Assembly (NCBI RefSeq): GCF_006337105.1
Contig: NZ_CP040871.1
Location: forward strand, 2,079,501 to 2,143,500
Source: Thermomonas aquatica
GTDB taxonomy: Bacteria > Pseudomonadota > Gammaproteobacteria > Xanthomonadales > Xanthomonadaceae
Length of the DNA stretch: 64,000 nt
Direction of reading: 5' to 3'
Shown piece after piece: positions 11,391-21,191 of this stretch (positions within the stretch are counted from its first letter, which is position 1; the number at the start of each line of letters is the position of its first letter). A program made the position numbers and the translations under genes. The notes under the pieces were generated by a model, which ran no database searches, was not told where the DNA came from, and was given only the letters and a program-made list of their open reading frames with translations.

Positions 11391-12332
11391 TCATTCGAAC
11401 TTGGCCGGCTCCGCGGCGAAGCCCACCACCAGCCCGCCCTGGCCGACGTTGACCATGCCGGACAGGCTCATCACGCTCTCGAACACCTCGACGTTGTGCT
11501 CGGCGCAGGTTTCGCGCAGGCGTTCGTAGCCGGGCAGGGCGCGCATGCTGGCCAGTTCGCCGCCGAAGCTCAGGCTCATCGTCGGCGTCATCAAGCCGGC
11601 GCGCACGCGGCTGCCGGCGAAGTCGAACAGCTTCTCGGCCGCGGTGTTGAAGCCCTTCACCTTGGCCACCGGGCCGGTATCGCCGCGGTTGCAGTGCAGG
11701 ATCGGCTTGATGTCGAGCGCGGAGCCCAATGCGGCGCTGAAGAAGCTGACGCTCTTGTCGCCGCGCTTCTTGATCCGGTTGCGCAGGTAGATCAGGTCGG
11801 GCGGCACCATGTAGCCCTGGGTGAACAGGGCCAGGTTCTCCAGCCGCGCGCGGATCTTGGGCGCGCCTTCGCCGGCCGCGCGCAGGCGCGCGGCCTCGAT
11901 CGCCAGCACGCCGACCGCGGCGAACACGTTCTGGCTGTCGATCACCCGCAGCGAGAACGGGGTGTTGTTGCCGGCCGCCGCGCGCACCGGCTTGTAGTCG
12001 TTGAGGATGGTGAAGCTGGCCTGCTGCGCATTGTCGAAGATGCCGCTGCGCGAGCGGGTGGTGCAGATGCAGAACACGTAGTCGTAGTCCAGCACCAGCT
12101 TGGACAGGAACAGGTCGTGCACCTGCTGCACGGTGTAGGGCGTGGTCTCGGCGTTGTACGCCTGCGCCGCGGTGTCGCCGGTGAGGAAGTTGAGCGTCGC
12201 TTCCTCGTTGCGCATGTCGGCGAGCACCGCGTTGCCGATCTGCACGGTCACCGGGAGGATCGTGATCTCTTCCTGTCCGATGAAGTCGGACGGTACGTCG
12301 CAAGCCGAATCCACCACGATCCCGATACGCAT
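11391..12332 (-). CDS. DegV family fatty-acid-binding protein
   Basis: A 313-residue DegV-fold protein beginning MRIGIVVDSACDVP, the family's first strand and ligand-binding turn. The family binds a fatty acid between two domains; in Gram-positives, FakB presents it to the kinase FakA. No FakA-like kinase is visible here, and Xanthomonadaceae DegV proteins have no established partner that I know of. At slightly above the usual 280 residues it is intact. It appears to be a single-gene unit. Confidence 0.85.
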   Translation of the reverse strand: MRIGIVVDSACDVPSDFIGQEEITILPVTVQIGNAVLADMRNEEATLNFLTGDTAAQAYNAETTPYTVQQVHDLFLSKLVLDYDYVFCICTTRSRSGIFDNAQQASFTILNDYKPVRAAAGNNTPFSLRVIDSQNVFAAVGVLAIEAARLRAAGEGAPKIRARLENLALFTQGYMVPPDLIYLRNRIKKRGDKSVSFFSAALGSALDIKPILHCNRGDTGPVAKVKGFNTAAEKLFDFAGSRVRAGLMTPTMSLSFGGELASMRALPGYERLRETCAEHNVEVFESVMSLSGMVNVGQGGLVVGFAAEPAKFE

Positions 12333-12475
12333 GTCGCCCCCCGCCCCTGTCCAGTTGCGCCGAACCTACCGCAACTGCCGGCCATATGCATGTGGCAAAG
12401 CGGCATGGCCGCGGGCGCGCGGCGGCAATGCTCGACGCCGGTCGCAGTTCCGGCGCCGGCCGCCGGCCGCCCCGG

Positions 12476-12883
12476 TCAGTGCCAGAGCCCCAGGATCAGT
12501 CCGTACAGGGTGAACTGCAGGGTGTGGTAGCCGCCGTCGATCAGCCACAGCTTGAGGCTGCGGCCGGCGAAGGCGTAGTTGATGCCGAAGCTCATCGCCA
12601 CGTAGGCCAGGCCGGTCAGGAAGCCGGCGTGCAGGGCGATGAACAGCGGCGGATCCGGGCGCAGGATCACCGCGAACGCGGCGGCGGCGACCAGCGCGGC
12701 GGCGAAGGCGGTGCCGAACACCGTCGCCGGGTGCGACTTCGGCTTGGCCTCGGGATCGATCCCGGCCTCGCGGCACCAGGCGTGCTTGAACAGCGGCCCG
12801 TACCAGATGCCGCCGAGCAGGAAGGCGGAGACGGCGGCGGCCAGCACCGCCAGCCAGTTGATGTCGACGAAGTTCGGTCCCAT
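12476..12883 (-). CDS. DUF1761 family membrane protein
   Basis: A 135-residue integral membrane protein with four predicted hydrophobic segments (near residues 8-26, 53-73, 80-100 and 112-132) and the family-like N-terminus INWLAVLAAAVSAF...WYGPLF. The function of DUF1761 is unknown. It starts 12 bases after the stop of the upstream amidohydrolase on the same strand and may be the last gene of that transcript. Confidence 0.8.
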   Translation of the reverse strand: MGPNFVDINWLAVLAAAVSAFLLGGIWYGPLFKHAWCREAGIDPEAKPKSHPATVFGTAFAAALVAAAAFAVILRPDPPLFIALHAGFLTGLAYVAMSFGINYAFAGRSLKLWLIDGGYHTLQFTLYGLILGLWH

Positions 12884-12895
12884 GGCGTCGCTCCT

Positions 12896-14169
12896 TCAGC
12901 GTGCGTCGTTCGGATAAGCGCGGGGCAGGCCATTGTCGGGATGCAGGTAGCGGTCGCGCAATTCGGTCTGGCGCGAGCGCATCGGGATCGCGCGGCCGTC
13001 CATCCACACCTGCTGGGCGACGTTGGCGACATCGAGCGGATCGCCGCTCCACAGCACCAGGTCGGCGCGCTGGCCGACCGCGATCGTGCCCAGTTCGCCG
13101 CCGATGCCGAATGCGTTCGCCGGCACCGCGGTCAGCCCCGCCAGCGCCGCTTCCCACGGCAGCCCGTTGGCCACCGCGTTGCCCGCCAGCTGGCGGATCT
13201 TGCGCGCGTTGTGCGAGGCGTCGCCGGACTGCGAGAACGACACCCGCACGCCGGCGGCGTCAAGGCGCGCGGCGTTCTCCAGAGTGGCGCCGAGCTCGTC
13301 GAAATCCGCCGGCAGGTCGGCCAGCGCATCGACGAACACCGGCACCCCGGCGGCGGCGATCTGCGGTGCCACCTTCCAGCCCTCGGTGGCGCCGAGCAGG
13401 GCGATGCTGACCCCGCGCTGCTTCGACCAGCGCAGCAGGCGCAGGATGTCGGCCGCGCGCTGGATGCGCACCACCACGCGTCCGCCGCCGCCGAAGTACT
13501 TCGCCAGCGTCGTGCGGCCCGCGGGGGTGAGCAGGGCGAACCGCGAATCCTGCGGGATGCGCCCGCGCACTTCGTCGATCAGCTGGTCGAGCAGCATCCA
13601 CTGCGCCGCGCGCGAACTGCCGCTGAGCGAGGCACCGTCGCCGCCGAGGGTGACGAACAATACCCGCGGGCCGATCGCGTCGAGGCTGCCGTCCAGCCGC
13701 ACCGTGCCCCCCTGGCCGCCGATGAACGAGCCGCCCGCCTTGCTGCCGGCGGCGAGCGTGGTCCAGCCGATGCCTTCCACCCGCGCCACCGGCACCAGCA
13801 CCGAGTCCGGGTTGTAGGCCAGGGTCACGTCGAATTCCGGCCGCACCTGCATGTCGCTGGCGCCGCTGCCGAGCGCCAGGGTTTCGTCCACGGTGGCCGA
13901 TTCGCCGGAAACCTCTTCCACGCCGATGTCGGTGATGCCGCCGAACAGGGTCGGCGTCAGCGGCCGGCCCTGGGCATCGACCACCTGTGCATTGCCCGCT
14001 GACAGGCCGTTGCCGACCGCGGCGATGCGGCCGCCCTTCACCAGCACGTCGGCGTGCTGCAGGGTGCCGCGCGCGCCGGCGGTATGCACGGTGGCGTTGC
14101 GGATCAGCAGGTCCTGCGCGGAGGCGACGCCGCATGCGGCGAACAAGGCCGCGACCAAGGCCAGGCGCT

Positions 14170-14173
<4 letters not shown>
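12896..14173 (-). CDS. exported amidohydrolase-like protein lacking the HxH metal motif
   Basis: A 425-residue protein with a signal peptide ending ...GVASA and the overall amidohydrolase/imidazolonepropionase architecture: an N-terminal strand domain, the barrel, and a C-terminal GQRADLVLWSGDPLD return strand. Where the upstream paralog has His111-x-His113, this protein has Ile80 and Asp82 (LTPTLFGGITDIG), so the first metal pair is missing. SFSQSGDASH near the end resembles the region of the catalytic Asp. It may be a non-catalytic partner or have altered chemistry. Its ATG overlaps the upstream stop (ATGA), indicating translational coupling. Confidence 0.8.
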
Positions 14174-15582
<1,409 letters not shown>

Positions 15583-15705
15583 GCGATTTTCCCCGGCACA
15601 CGGCGTGCGAGGGAGCACCGTAACCCGGGCCGCCGGCGCGCGCCACATGACCGTGGTCATGGGTATGGGAAAATGCGCGGACAACAACAAGAACCGGAGG
15701 CGGCA

Positions 15706-16482
15706 ATGAAGGACAAGCACGAGATCGTCGACAACTGGCTGCCGCGCTACACCGGGGTGCCGCTGGACGGCTTCGGCGAGCACATCCTGCTCACCAATTT
15801 CGGCGGCTACCTCTCGCATTTCTCGGAGATGACCGGCGCGCCGGTGGTCGGCCTGGACCGGCCGATGCCCAGCGCCACCGCCGACGGCATCACCATGATC
15901 AACTTCGGCATGGGCAGCCCGAACGCGGCGACCATGATGGACCTGCTGTCGGCGATCATGCCCAAGGCGGTGCTGTTCCTCGGCAAGTGCGGCGGCCTGA
16001 AGAAGAAGAACCAGCTCGGCGACCTGGTGCTGCCGATCGCCGCGATCCGCGGCGAGGGCACCAGCAACGACTACCTGCCGCCGCAGGTGCCGGCGCTGCC
16101 GGCGTTCGCCATGCAGCGGGTGATCTCCACCAGCATCCGCGACATGGAGCTGGACTACTGGACCGGCACCGTCTACACCACCAACCGCCGGGTCTGGGAA
16201 CACGACGAGGACTTCAAGGAAAAATTGCGCGCGATGCGCTGCATGGCGATCGACATGGAGACCGCCACCATCTTCGCCGCCGGCTTCGCCAACCGCATCC
16301 CCTGCGGCGCGCTGCTGCTGGTCAGCGACCAGCCGATGATCCCGGAAGGCGTGAAGACCGAAGCCAGCGACGCCAAGGTCTCCGCCGACTACGTGCGCAA
16401 CCACATCAAGGTCGGCATCGAATCGCTGAAGCTGATCCGCCGCCACGGCAAGTCGGTGCGGCACCTGCGGTTCGACGAATGA
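15706..16482 (+). CDS. AMP nucleosidase (short form)
   Basis: A 258-residue member of the PNP/UDP phosphorylase superfamily closest to bacterial AMP nucleosidase, which cleaves AMP to adenine and ribose 5-phosphate. Recognisable blocks are the nucleoside-site segment FLGKCGGLK and the ribose-binding CMAIDMETATIFA. It lacks the N-terminal regulatory domain of the 480-residue E. coli Amn, as is common in Xanthomonadaceae and Bacteroidetes. A strong GGAGG site precedes the ATG at 15706, which overrides the longer open frame. It is divergent from the amidohydrolase operon and translationally coupled to the DUF924 gene. Confidence 0.85.
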   Translation: MKDKHEIVDNWLPRYTGVPLDGFGEHILLTNFGGYLSHFSEMTGAPVVGLDRPMPSATADGITMINFGMGSPNAATMMDLLSAIMPKAVLFLGKCGGLKKKNQLGDLVLPIAAIRGEGTSNDYLPPQVPALPAFAMQRVISTSIRDMELDYWTGTVYTTNRRVWEHDEDFKEKLRAMRCMAIDMETATIFAAGFANRIPCGALLLVSDQPMIPEGVKTEASDAKVSADYVRNHIKVGIESLKLIRRHGKSVRHLRFDE

Positions 16483-17018
16483 GCATCGCGCCCGACGAGG
16501 TCGTCGCGTTCTGGCGCGAGGCCGGCTACGGCAAGTGGTTCCGTGGCGGCGACGCGTTCGATGCCGAATGCCGCGCACGGTTCCTCGATGCGCACCACGC
16601 CGCTGCGCGCCGCGAGTACGAAGGCTGGATGGACACGGCCGACGGTGCGCTGGCCTTGCTGGTCCTGCTCGACCAGATCCCGCGCAACGTGTTCCGCGAC
16701 AGCGGCCACGCCTTCGCCACCGACCCGCTGGCGCGGCACTACGCGGTGCGCGCGCTCGACGCCGGCTTCGACGCGAACGTCGACCCCACGCTGCGCCTGT
16801 TCTTCTACCTGCCGTTCGAGCACGCCGAGGACATGGCCGACCAGGACCGCGCGCTCGCGCTGTTCACCGCGCTCGGCGATGCCAACCTGCTGGCATACGC
16901 CACCGCGCATCGCGACGCGATCGTGCGTTTCGGCCGCTTCCCGCACCGCAACGCCGCGCTCGGGCGCAGCAACACACCCGAAGAGCAGGCTTGGCTGGAT
17001 GCGGGCGGCGGGTTCTGA
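16479..17018 (+). CDS. DUF924 family protein
   Basis: A 179-residue helical TPR-like protein of the DUF924 family. Landmarks are VVAFWREAGYGKWF at the N-terminus, LLDQIPRNVFRD in the middle and FFYLPFEHAED. Its function is unknown. The start overlaps the AMP nucleosidase stop by four bases (ATGA), so the two are co-translated. The stop codon abuts the stop of the convergent glutaredoxin gene with no gap. Confidence 0.85.
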   Translation: MSIAPDEVVAFWREAGYGKWFRGGDAFDAECRARFLDAHHAAARREYEGWMDTADGALALLVLLDQIPRNVFRDSGHAFATDPLARHYAVRALDAGFDANVDPTLRLFFYLPFEHAEDMADQDRALALFTALGDANLLAYATAHRDAIVRFGRFPHRNAALGRSNTPEEQAWLDAGGGF

Positions 17019-17942
17019 TCAGTAGCGCGGCACGGACGGGTCGATCTCCGCCCAGGCGCTGATGCCGCCGGCGATGTTGTAGACCTCGCGGAACCCGAGC
17101 GCGCGGAAATGCTCCGCGGCCTGCGCGCTGCGGCCGCCGCTGTGGCACAGGAACGCCAGCGGCCTGTCTTTCGGCAAGGCTTCGATTTCTTCGACGCCGT
17201 CGTCGAAGGTGGCGTGGTCGAGCGGGATCGACGCTTGCGCGCGTTCGTCGGCGGGACGCACGTCGACGATGGTCAGGCTGCCGGCCTGCGCGCGCGCGCT
17301 GGCGTCGGCAGGGCTGAGGTTGCGCACCTTCGGCGGCGCGTTGGGGTTGTCGATCACCAGGCCCTTGCCGCGTTCGTCGTCGGCCCAGTCGATCGACATG
17401 CCGCGCGCGCGCTGCGCGCTGGCCAGGTCGAACTGCGCGCGGATGCCCGCCGATTCGCTGGCGATGGCGGCATCGTCGCGCTGCGCCAGTTGCAGGCGCG
17501 CGTTGTAGGCGTTGTCGATGTCGATCTGCAGCACGAAGCCGTCGCCGGCATCGGCGATGGCCTGCTGCAGCATCGCGGCGGCGGCCGGGGTGATGGTGAT
17601 CTGCGGCGGCGTGCGGTCCGGCGCCGGCAGGCCCAGCGCGGCATGCAGTTCGCCGCTGCCGGCCATCTGCAGGATGATGTCGGAACCGCCGACCAGCTCG
17701 CCGCCGATGTACAGCTGCGGGATGGTCGGCCAGTCGCCGTAGGCCTTGATGCCTTCGCGGATCTCCGGATCCTGCAGCACGTCGACGTGCGCATAGGTCG
17801 CGCCGGCCGCGTCCAGTGCGCCCACCGCCTTCGACGAGAAGCCGCAGGCCGGCGCGCGCGGATTGCCCTTCATGAACAGGACGACGGGGTTGGCGGCCAG
17901 CAGCGAGTCGATGCGGGCGCGCAGGGCGGGGTCGAGGGACAT
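17019..17942 (-). CDS. Grx4-type monothiol glutaredoxin fused to IscA-like and rhodanese domains
   Basis: A 307-residue three-domain protein. Residues 1-105 are a monothiol glutaredoxin with the CGFS active site (Cys33) and WPTIPQLYIGGE. Residues about 112-205 look like an A-type Fe-S carrier (ITITPAAAAMLQQAI) but have no cysteine. Residues about 215-307 are a rhodanese domain with active Cys266 in CHSGGRS. Cys33 and Cys266 are the only cysteines in the protein. The likely role is Fe-S cluster trafficking or sulfur transfer in the cytosol, using glutathione. The ATG at 17942 was chosen because it gives the usual Grx4 N-terminus. Confidence 0.88.
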   Translation of the reverse strand: MSLDPALRARIDSLLAANPVVLFMKGNPRAPACGFSSKAVGALDAAGATYAHVDVLQDPEIREGIKAYGDWPTIPQLYIGGELVGGSDIILQMAGSGELHAALGLPAPDRTPPQITITPAAAAMLQQAIADAGDGFVLQIDIDNAYNARLQLAQRDDAAIASESAGIRAQFDLASAQRARGMSIDWADDERGKGLVIDNPNAPPKVRNLSPADASARAQAGSLTIVDVRPADERAQASIPLDHATFDDGVEEIEALPKDRPLAFLCHSGGRSAQAAEHFRALGFREVYNIAGGISAWAEIDPSVPRY

Positions 17943-17971
17943 GGGGGTATTCCGGAGGCGGGGACTCGATT

Positions 17972-18607
17972 TTACGCTTCGGCGAGCAAACCCCGCGCGA
18001 CCGGCAGCGCTTCGGCGGTCCAGCGCGCATACATCGCGGCCGACGGATGCAACCCGTCCTCGGCCAGCATCGCCGCCGCATCGCCGCCGTCGCGGCTGAT
18101 CCCGGTGATGTCCACGAAGGCCACGCCCTGCGCTTCGCACGCATCGCGGGCAACGGCGTTGTAGGCATCCAGTTCGCGGGCGATCCGGCGCGGGCTGCGC
18201 AATTCCCTGCGCGCGAACGGGGTCACCCCCCAATCCGGGATCGACAGCACCAGCACCCGCTCCGCGCGCGCGTCCGCCAGCGCGATCGCGCGCTGCAAGA
18301 GGCTCGCGAACTCGCCAAGGTAGTCGTCGACCTCGCGCCCGCGGTACTGGTTGTTGACGCCGATCAGCAGCGAGACGAAATCCCATTCGCCCAGCGGTTC
18401 GGCATCGTCCATCGCCGCCGACAATTCGTCGGTGGTCCAGCCGGTGGTGGCGATGATGCGGGGGTCGGCGATGGCGATGCCGGCTTCGCGCAACGCGCGT
18501 GCCAGTTGCATCGGCCAGCGGCCCGCTTCAGCGACGCCCTCGCCGATGCTGTAGGAATCGCCGAGGGCGAGATAGGAAAGCTGCGCCTGCGGCAGCGCGT
18601 CGGTCAT
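17972..18607 (-). CDS. SGNH/GDSL-family hydrolase
   Basis: A 211-residue esterase of the SGNH type. Block I is ALGDSYSIGEG with the Ser nucleophile near residue 17, block III is GVNNQY, and block V is DGLHPS with the catalytic Asp and His. No signal peptide is present, so it should act in the cytosol on an unknown ester or thioester. Its ATG overlaps the stop of alaA by four bases, so it is the second gene of an alaA operon. The glutaredoxin fusion gene lies about 30 bases downstream and may also be on this transcript. Confidence 0.85.
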   Translation of the reverse strand: MTDALPQAQLSYLALGDSYSIGEGVAEAGRWPMQLARALREAGIAIADPRIIATTGWTTDELSAAMDDAEPLGEWDFVSLLIGVNNQYRGREVDDYLGEFASLLQRAIALADARAERVLVLSIPDWGVTPFARRELRSPRRIARELDAYNAVARDACEAQGVAFVDITGISRDGGDAAAMLAEDGLHPSAAMYARWTAEALPVARGLLAEA

Positions 18608-19860
18608 GCGACCGCGCTGCGGCTGGGCGCGTCCGCGCGCCGCGACAGCACGCGGTCGATGCGCGCGAACACCTCGCGCAGCACCGGCGCTTCCGGCAGC
18701 AGGGTCACGCGGAAGTGGTTGCGGTAGGGCACGTTGAAGCTGGTGCCGGGGACGATCAGCACGTCCTCCTCTTCCAGCATCTGCAGGGCGAACTCGTGGT
18801 CGTCGAAGCCGCGCGCGGCATCGCCCACCACCTGCGGGAAGCCGTACAGCGCGCCGGCCGGGGCGACCAGCGACAGGTGCGGGCTGGCTTCGCAGGCCTC
18901 GATCAGCGCCTTGCGGGTTTCGTACAGGCGGCCGCCCGGTTCGCACAGCGGGGTGATGGTGTCGGCGCCGTGCAACGCCTGCTCGATCGCGAACTGGCCC
19001 GGCACGTTGGCGCACAGGCGCAGCGCACCGAGCAGGTCCATCGCGTGGTGGAAATCGCCGCTGGCCAGCGGGTCGCCGCTCAGCACCGCCCAGCCCACGC
19101 GCCAGCCGCAGGCGCGATGGACCTTGGACAGGCCGCCGAAGCTCAGGCAGGGCAGGTCGCCGGCCAGCGGCGCAACCGGCTGGAAGGTGTTGCCGTCGTA
19201 CAGGATGTGGTCGTAGATCTCGTCGACCAGCAGCAGCAGGCGGTAGCGCTGGGCGATGGCGACGATGCGCTCGAGGATTTCGCGCGGGTAGTTGGCGCCG
19301 GTCGGGTTGTTCGGGTTGATCAGCACGATGGCGCGGGTGCGCGAGGACACCAGCGATTCGATCTGCTCCGGGTCCGGCAGGAAGCCGTTGTCGCGGTCGC
19401 ACTTGTAGTAGACCGGGCGGCCGTCGTTGAGGATGGTGGCCGCGCTCCACAACGGGTAGTCGGGCGAGGGCACCAGCACTTCCTCGCCCGGGTTGAGCAG
19501 GGCGCGCAGGGAAATGTCGATCAGTTCGCTGACGCCGTTGCCGACGAACACCCGCTCCGGCGACGCATTCGGCGTGCCGCGCGCCTTGTGGAAGGCGGCG
19601 ATGGCTTCGCGCGCTTCCGGCAGGCCCTGCTGGTGGGTGTAGGGGTCGGTGCGCGCGATGCGGCCGGCGATCGCCTGCTGCAGGTGCTCCGGCGCACGGA
19701 AGCCGAAGGCGCCGGGATTGCCGATGTTGAGCTTGATCAGGCTGCGGCCCTGGCCTTCCAGCTCGCGGGCGCGGCGGGCGAGTTCGCCGCGGATTTCGTA
19801 GCGGACCTCGGTCAGGCGGGTACGGGTGGCGATCTTGTTGCGCGGGTTGAACGACGACAT
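18604..19860 (-). CDS. alaA: alanine aminotransferase-like PLP enzyme
   Basis: A 418-residue class I/II aminotransferase close to E. coli AlaA, which makes alanine from pyruvate and glutamate. The N-terminus YEIRGELARRARELE, the LNIGNPGAFGF block, the INPNNPTGANYP loop and the PLP-lysine region GLSKVHRACGWRVGW are all present. The ATG at 19860 fits the start of the conserved region. The frame is open upstream but with no family resemblance. It is divergent from rsgA, with a 210-base spacer holding a 7-bp hairpin at 20009-20025 but no clear operator. Confidence 0.85.
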   Translation of the reverse strand: MSSFNPRNKIATRTRLTEVRYEIRGELARRARELEGQGRSLIKLNIGNPGAFGFRAPEHLQQAIAGRIARTDPYTHQQGLPEAREAIAAFHKARGTPNASPERVFVGNGVSELIDISLRALLNPGEEVLVPSPDYPLWSAATILNDGRPVYYKCDRDNGFLPDPEQIESLVSSRTRAIVLINPNNPTGANYPREILERIVAIAQRYRLLLLVDEIYDHILYDGNTFQPVAPLAGDLPCLSFGGLSKVHRACGWRVGWAVLSGDPLASGDFHHAMDLLGALRLCANVPGQFAIEQALHGADTITPLCEPGGRLYETRKALIEACEASPHLSLVAPAGALYGFPQVVGDAARGFDDHEFALQMLEEEDVLIVPGTSFNVPYRNHFRVTLLPEAPVLREVFARIDRVLSRRADAPSRSAVA

Positions 19861-20155
19861 CGGGCGGGGGCGGGGGCGGCAAACGGACTGCAAGCCTAGC
19901 GGAAATGGCCCCTCGCCGTGGCATGGCCCTGCCCGGGGCAAGGTTCGCCGCTTGGGCCTCGCATCCGGCTCCGATGCGCGGCCGCAGGCCATCCATGGCC
20001 TGCTCGAACCCTGCCGCGGGCAGGGCAAAGCCACTGCAATATCGCTTCGCGTGGAGGCTAGAATCGCGCCATGACGGCCTTCCGCGACGCATGACCCCCT
20101 GCAGGCCATCGGCTGGCGCTGGACGCCGCCGACCCTCGACCCGGCCTGGGCCGGA

Positions 20156-21190
20156 TTGATCGCCGCGCATCCGCAGGCACGCCCGGCGCGGATCAGCGAA
20201 CAGCACCGCAGCGGCTACCTCGTCGCGGAAACCGTCGACGCCTCGCATCGCGCCGAATCGCTGCCGGAATGGCAGCGCGCCGGCAGCTACCGCAAGGGCG
20301 AGGTCACCCCCGAATCACGGCCCGCGGTCGGCGATTGGGTGCTGGTCGAAGGCGAGGCGCCGAATGCGTTGCGCATCGTCGCCCTGCTGCCGCGGTTTTC
20401 CGCGATCAAGCGCGGCGCCGCCGGCGAGCATTACAAGCAGCAGGTGATCGCCGCCAACATCGACACCGTGTTCGTGGTCTGCGGCCTCGATGCCGACTTC
20501 AACCCGCGCCGGATCGAACGTTACCTGCTGCTGGTCGGCGGCAGCGGCGTGCAGCCGGTGATCGTGCTGACCAAGTCCGACAAGGACGGCGCCGATGTCG
20601 AGGCCGCGCTGCACGAATTGCGCGCGCTCGACGTGCCGGTGCTGGCGGTGAATGCCAAGGACCGCGCCAGCGTGGCCGCGCTGGAACCGTGGCTGGGCGA
20701 TGGCCAGAGCATCGTGCTGGTCGGCAGTTCCGGCGCCGGCAAGTCGACGCTGACGAATACCCTGCTCGGCATCGACAGGATGAAGACCGGCGCGGTGCGC
20801 GAAGGCGACGATCGCGGGCGTCATACCACCACCCATCGCGCGCTGATCGCGCTGCCGTCCGGCGCCTGCCTGATCGATACGCCCGGCATGCGCGAGCTCA
20901 AGCCGACCGGCGAGGAAGTCGTCGCCGAAAGCTTCGCCGACATCGAGGCACTGGCCGCGCAATGCAGGTTCAACGACTGCCGGCACCAGAAGGAACCCGG
21001 CTGCGCGGTGCGCGCGGCGATCGAGCGCGGCGAAGTGGATGCGCAGCGCGTCGCCAACTTCCTCAAGCTCAGCGACGAGGTCGCCGGCGCCGCCAACAAG
21101 CTGGCCACGCGCCTGGCGCAGCAGGCCGATGCCAAGGTGCAGAACAAGGCCATGTACAAGCGCATCGACGAAAAATACGGGCGTCATTGA
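20156..21190 (+). CDS. rsgA: ribosome small subunit-dependent GTPase RsgA (5' end uncertain, possible frameshift)
   Basis: A circularly permuted GTPase that matures the 30S subunit. It has an N-terminal OB-fold, G4 LTKSDKD, G1 GSSGAGKST, G3 DTPGMRE and a C-terminal zinc knuckle (CRFNDCRHQKEPGC). From 20156 the start would be a TTG with no ribosome binding site. Family-like sequence (DPLQAIGWRW) continues upstream in this frame to about 20090. The only good start, ATG 20071, with GGAGG upstream and TAGAAT at 20059-20064, is in another frame and stops at 20090-20093. One extra base near 20088-20092 would explain this. The mature gene is probably 20071-21190. Confidence 0.85.
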   Translation: MIAAHPQARPARISEQHRSGYLVAETVDASHRAESLPEWQRAGSYRKGEVTPESRPAVGDWVLVEGEAPNALRIVALLPRFSAIKRGAAGEHYKQQVIAANIDTVFVVCGLDADFNPRRIERYLLLVGGSGVQPVIVLTKSDKDGADVEAALHELRALDVPVLAVNAKDRASVAALEPWLGDGQSIVLVGSSGAGKSTLTNTLLGIDRMKTGAVREGDDRGRHTTTHRALIALPSGACLIDTPGMRELKPTGEEVVAESFADIEALAAQCRFNDCRHQKEPGCAVRAAIERGEVDAQRVANFLKLSDEVAGAANKLATRLAQQADAKVQNKAMYKRIDEKYGRH

Positions 21191-21191
21191 G

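Noticed and set aside
20009..20025. CCCTGCC-GCG-GGCAGGG hairpin as a terminator in the alaA-rsgA spacer
   Set aside because: It lies between divergent genes and has no T-run, so there is no transcript for it to end. It could be a protein-binding site, but nothing supports this.
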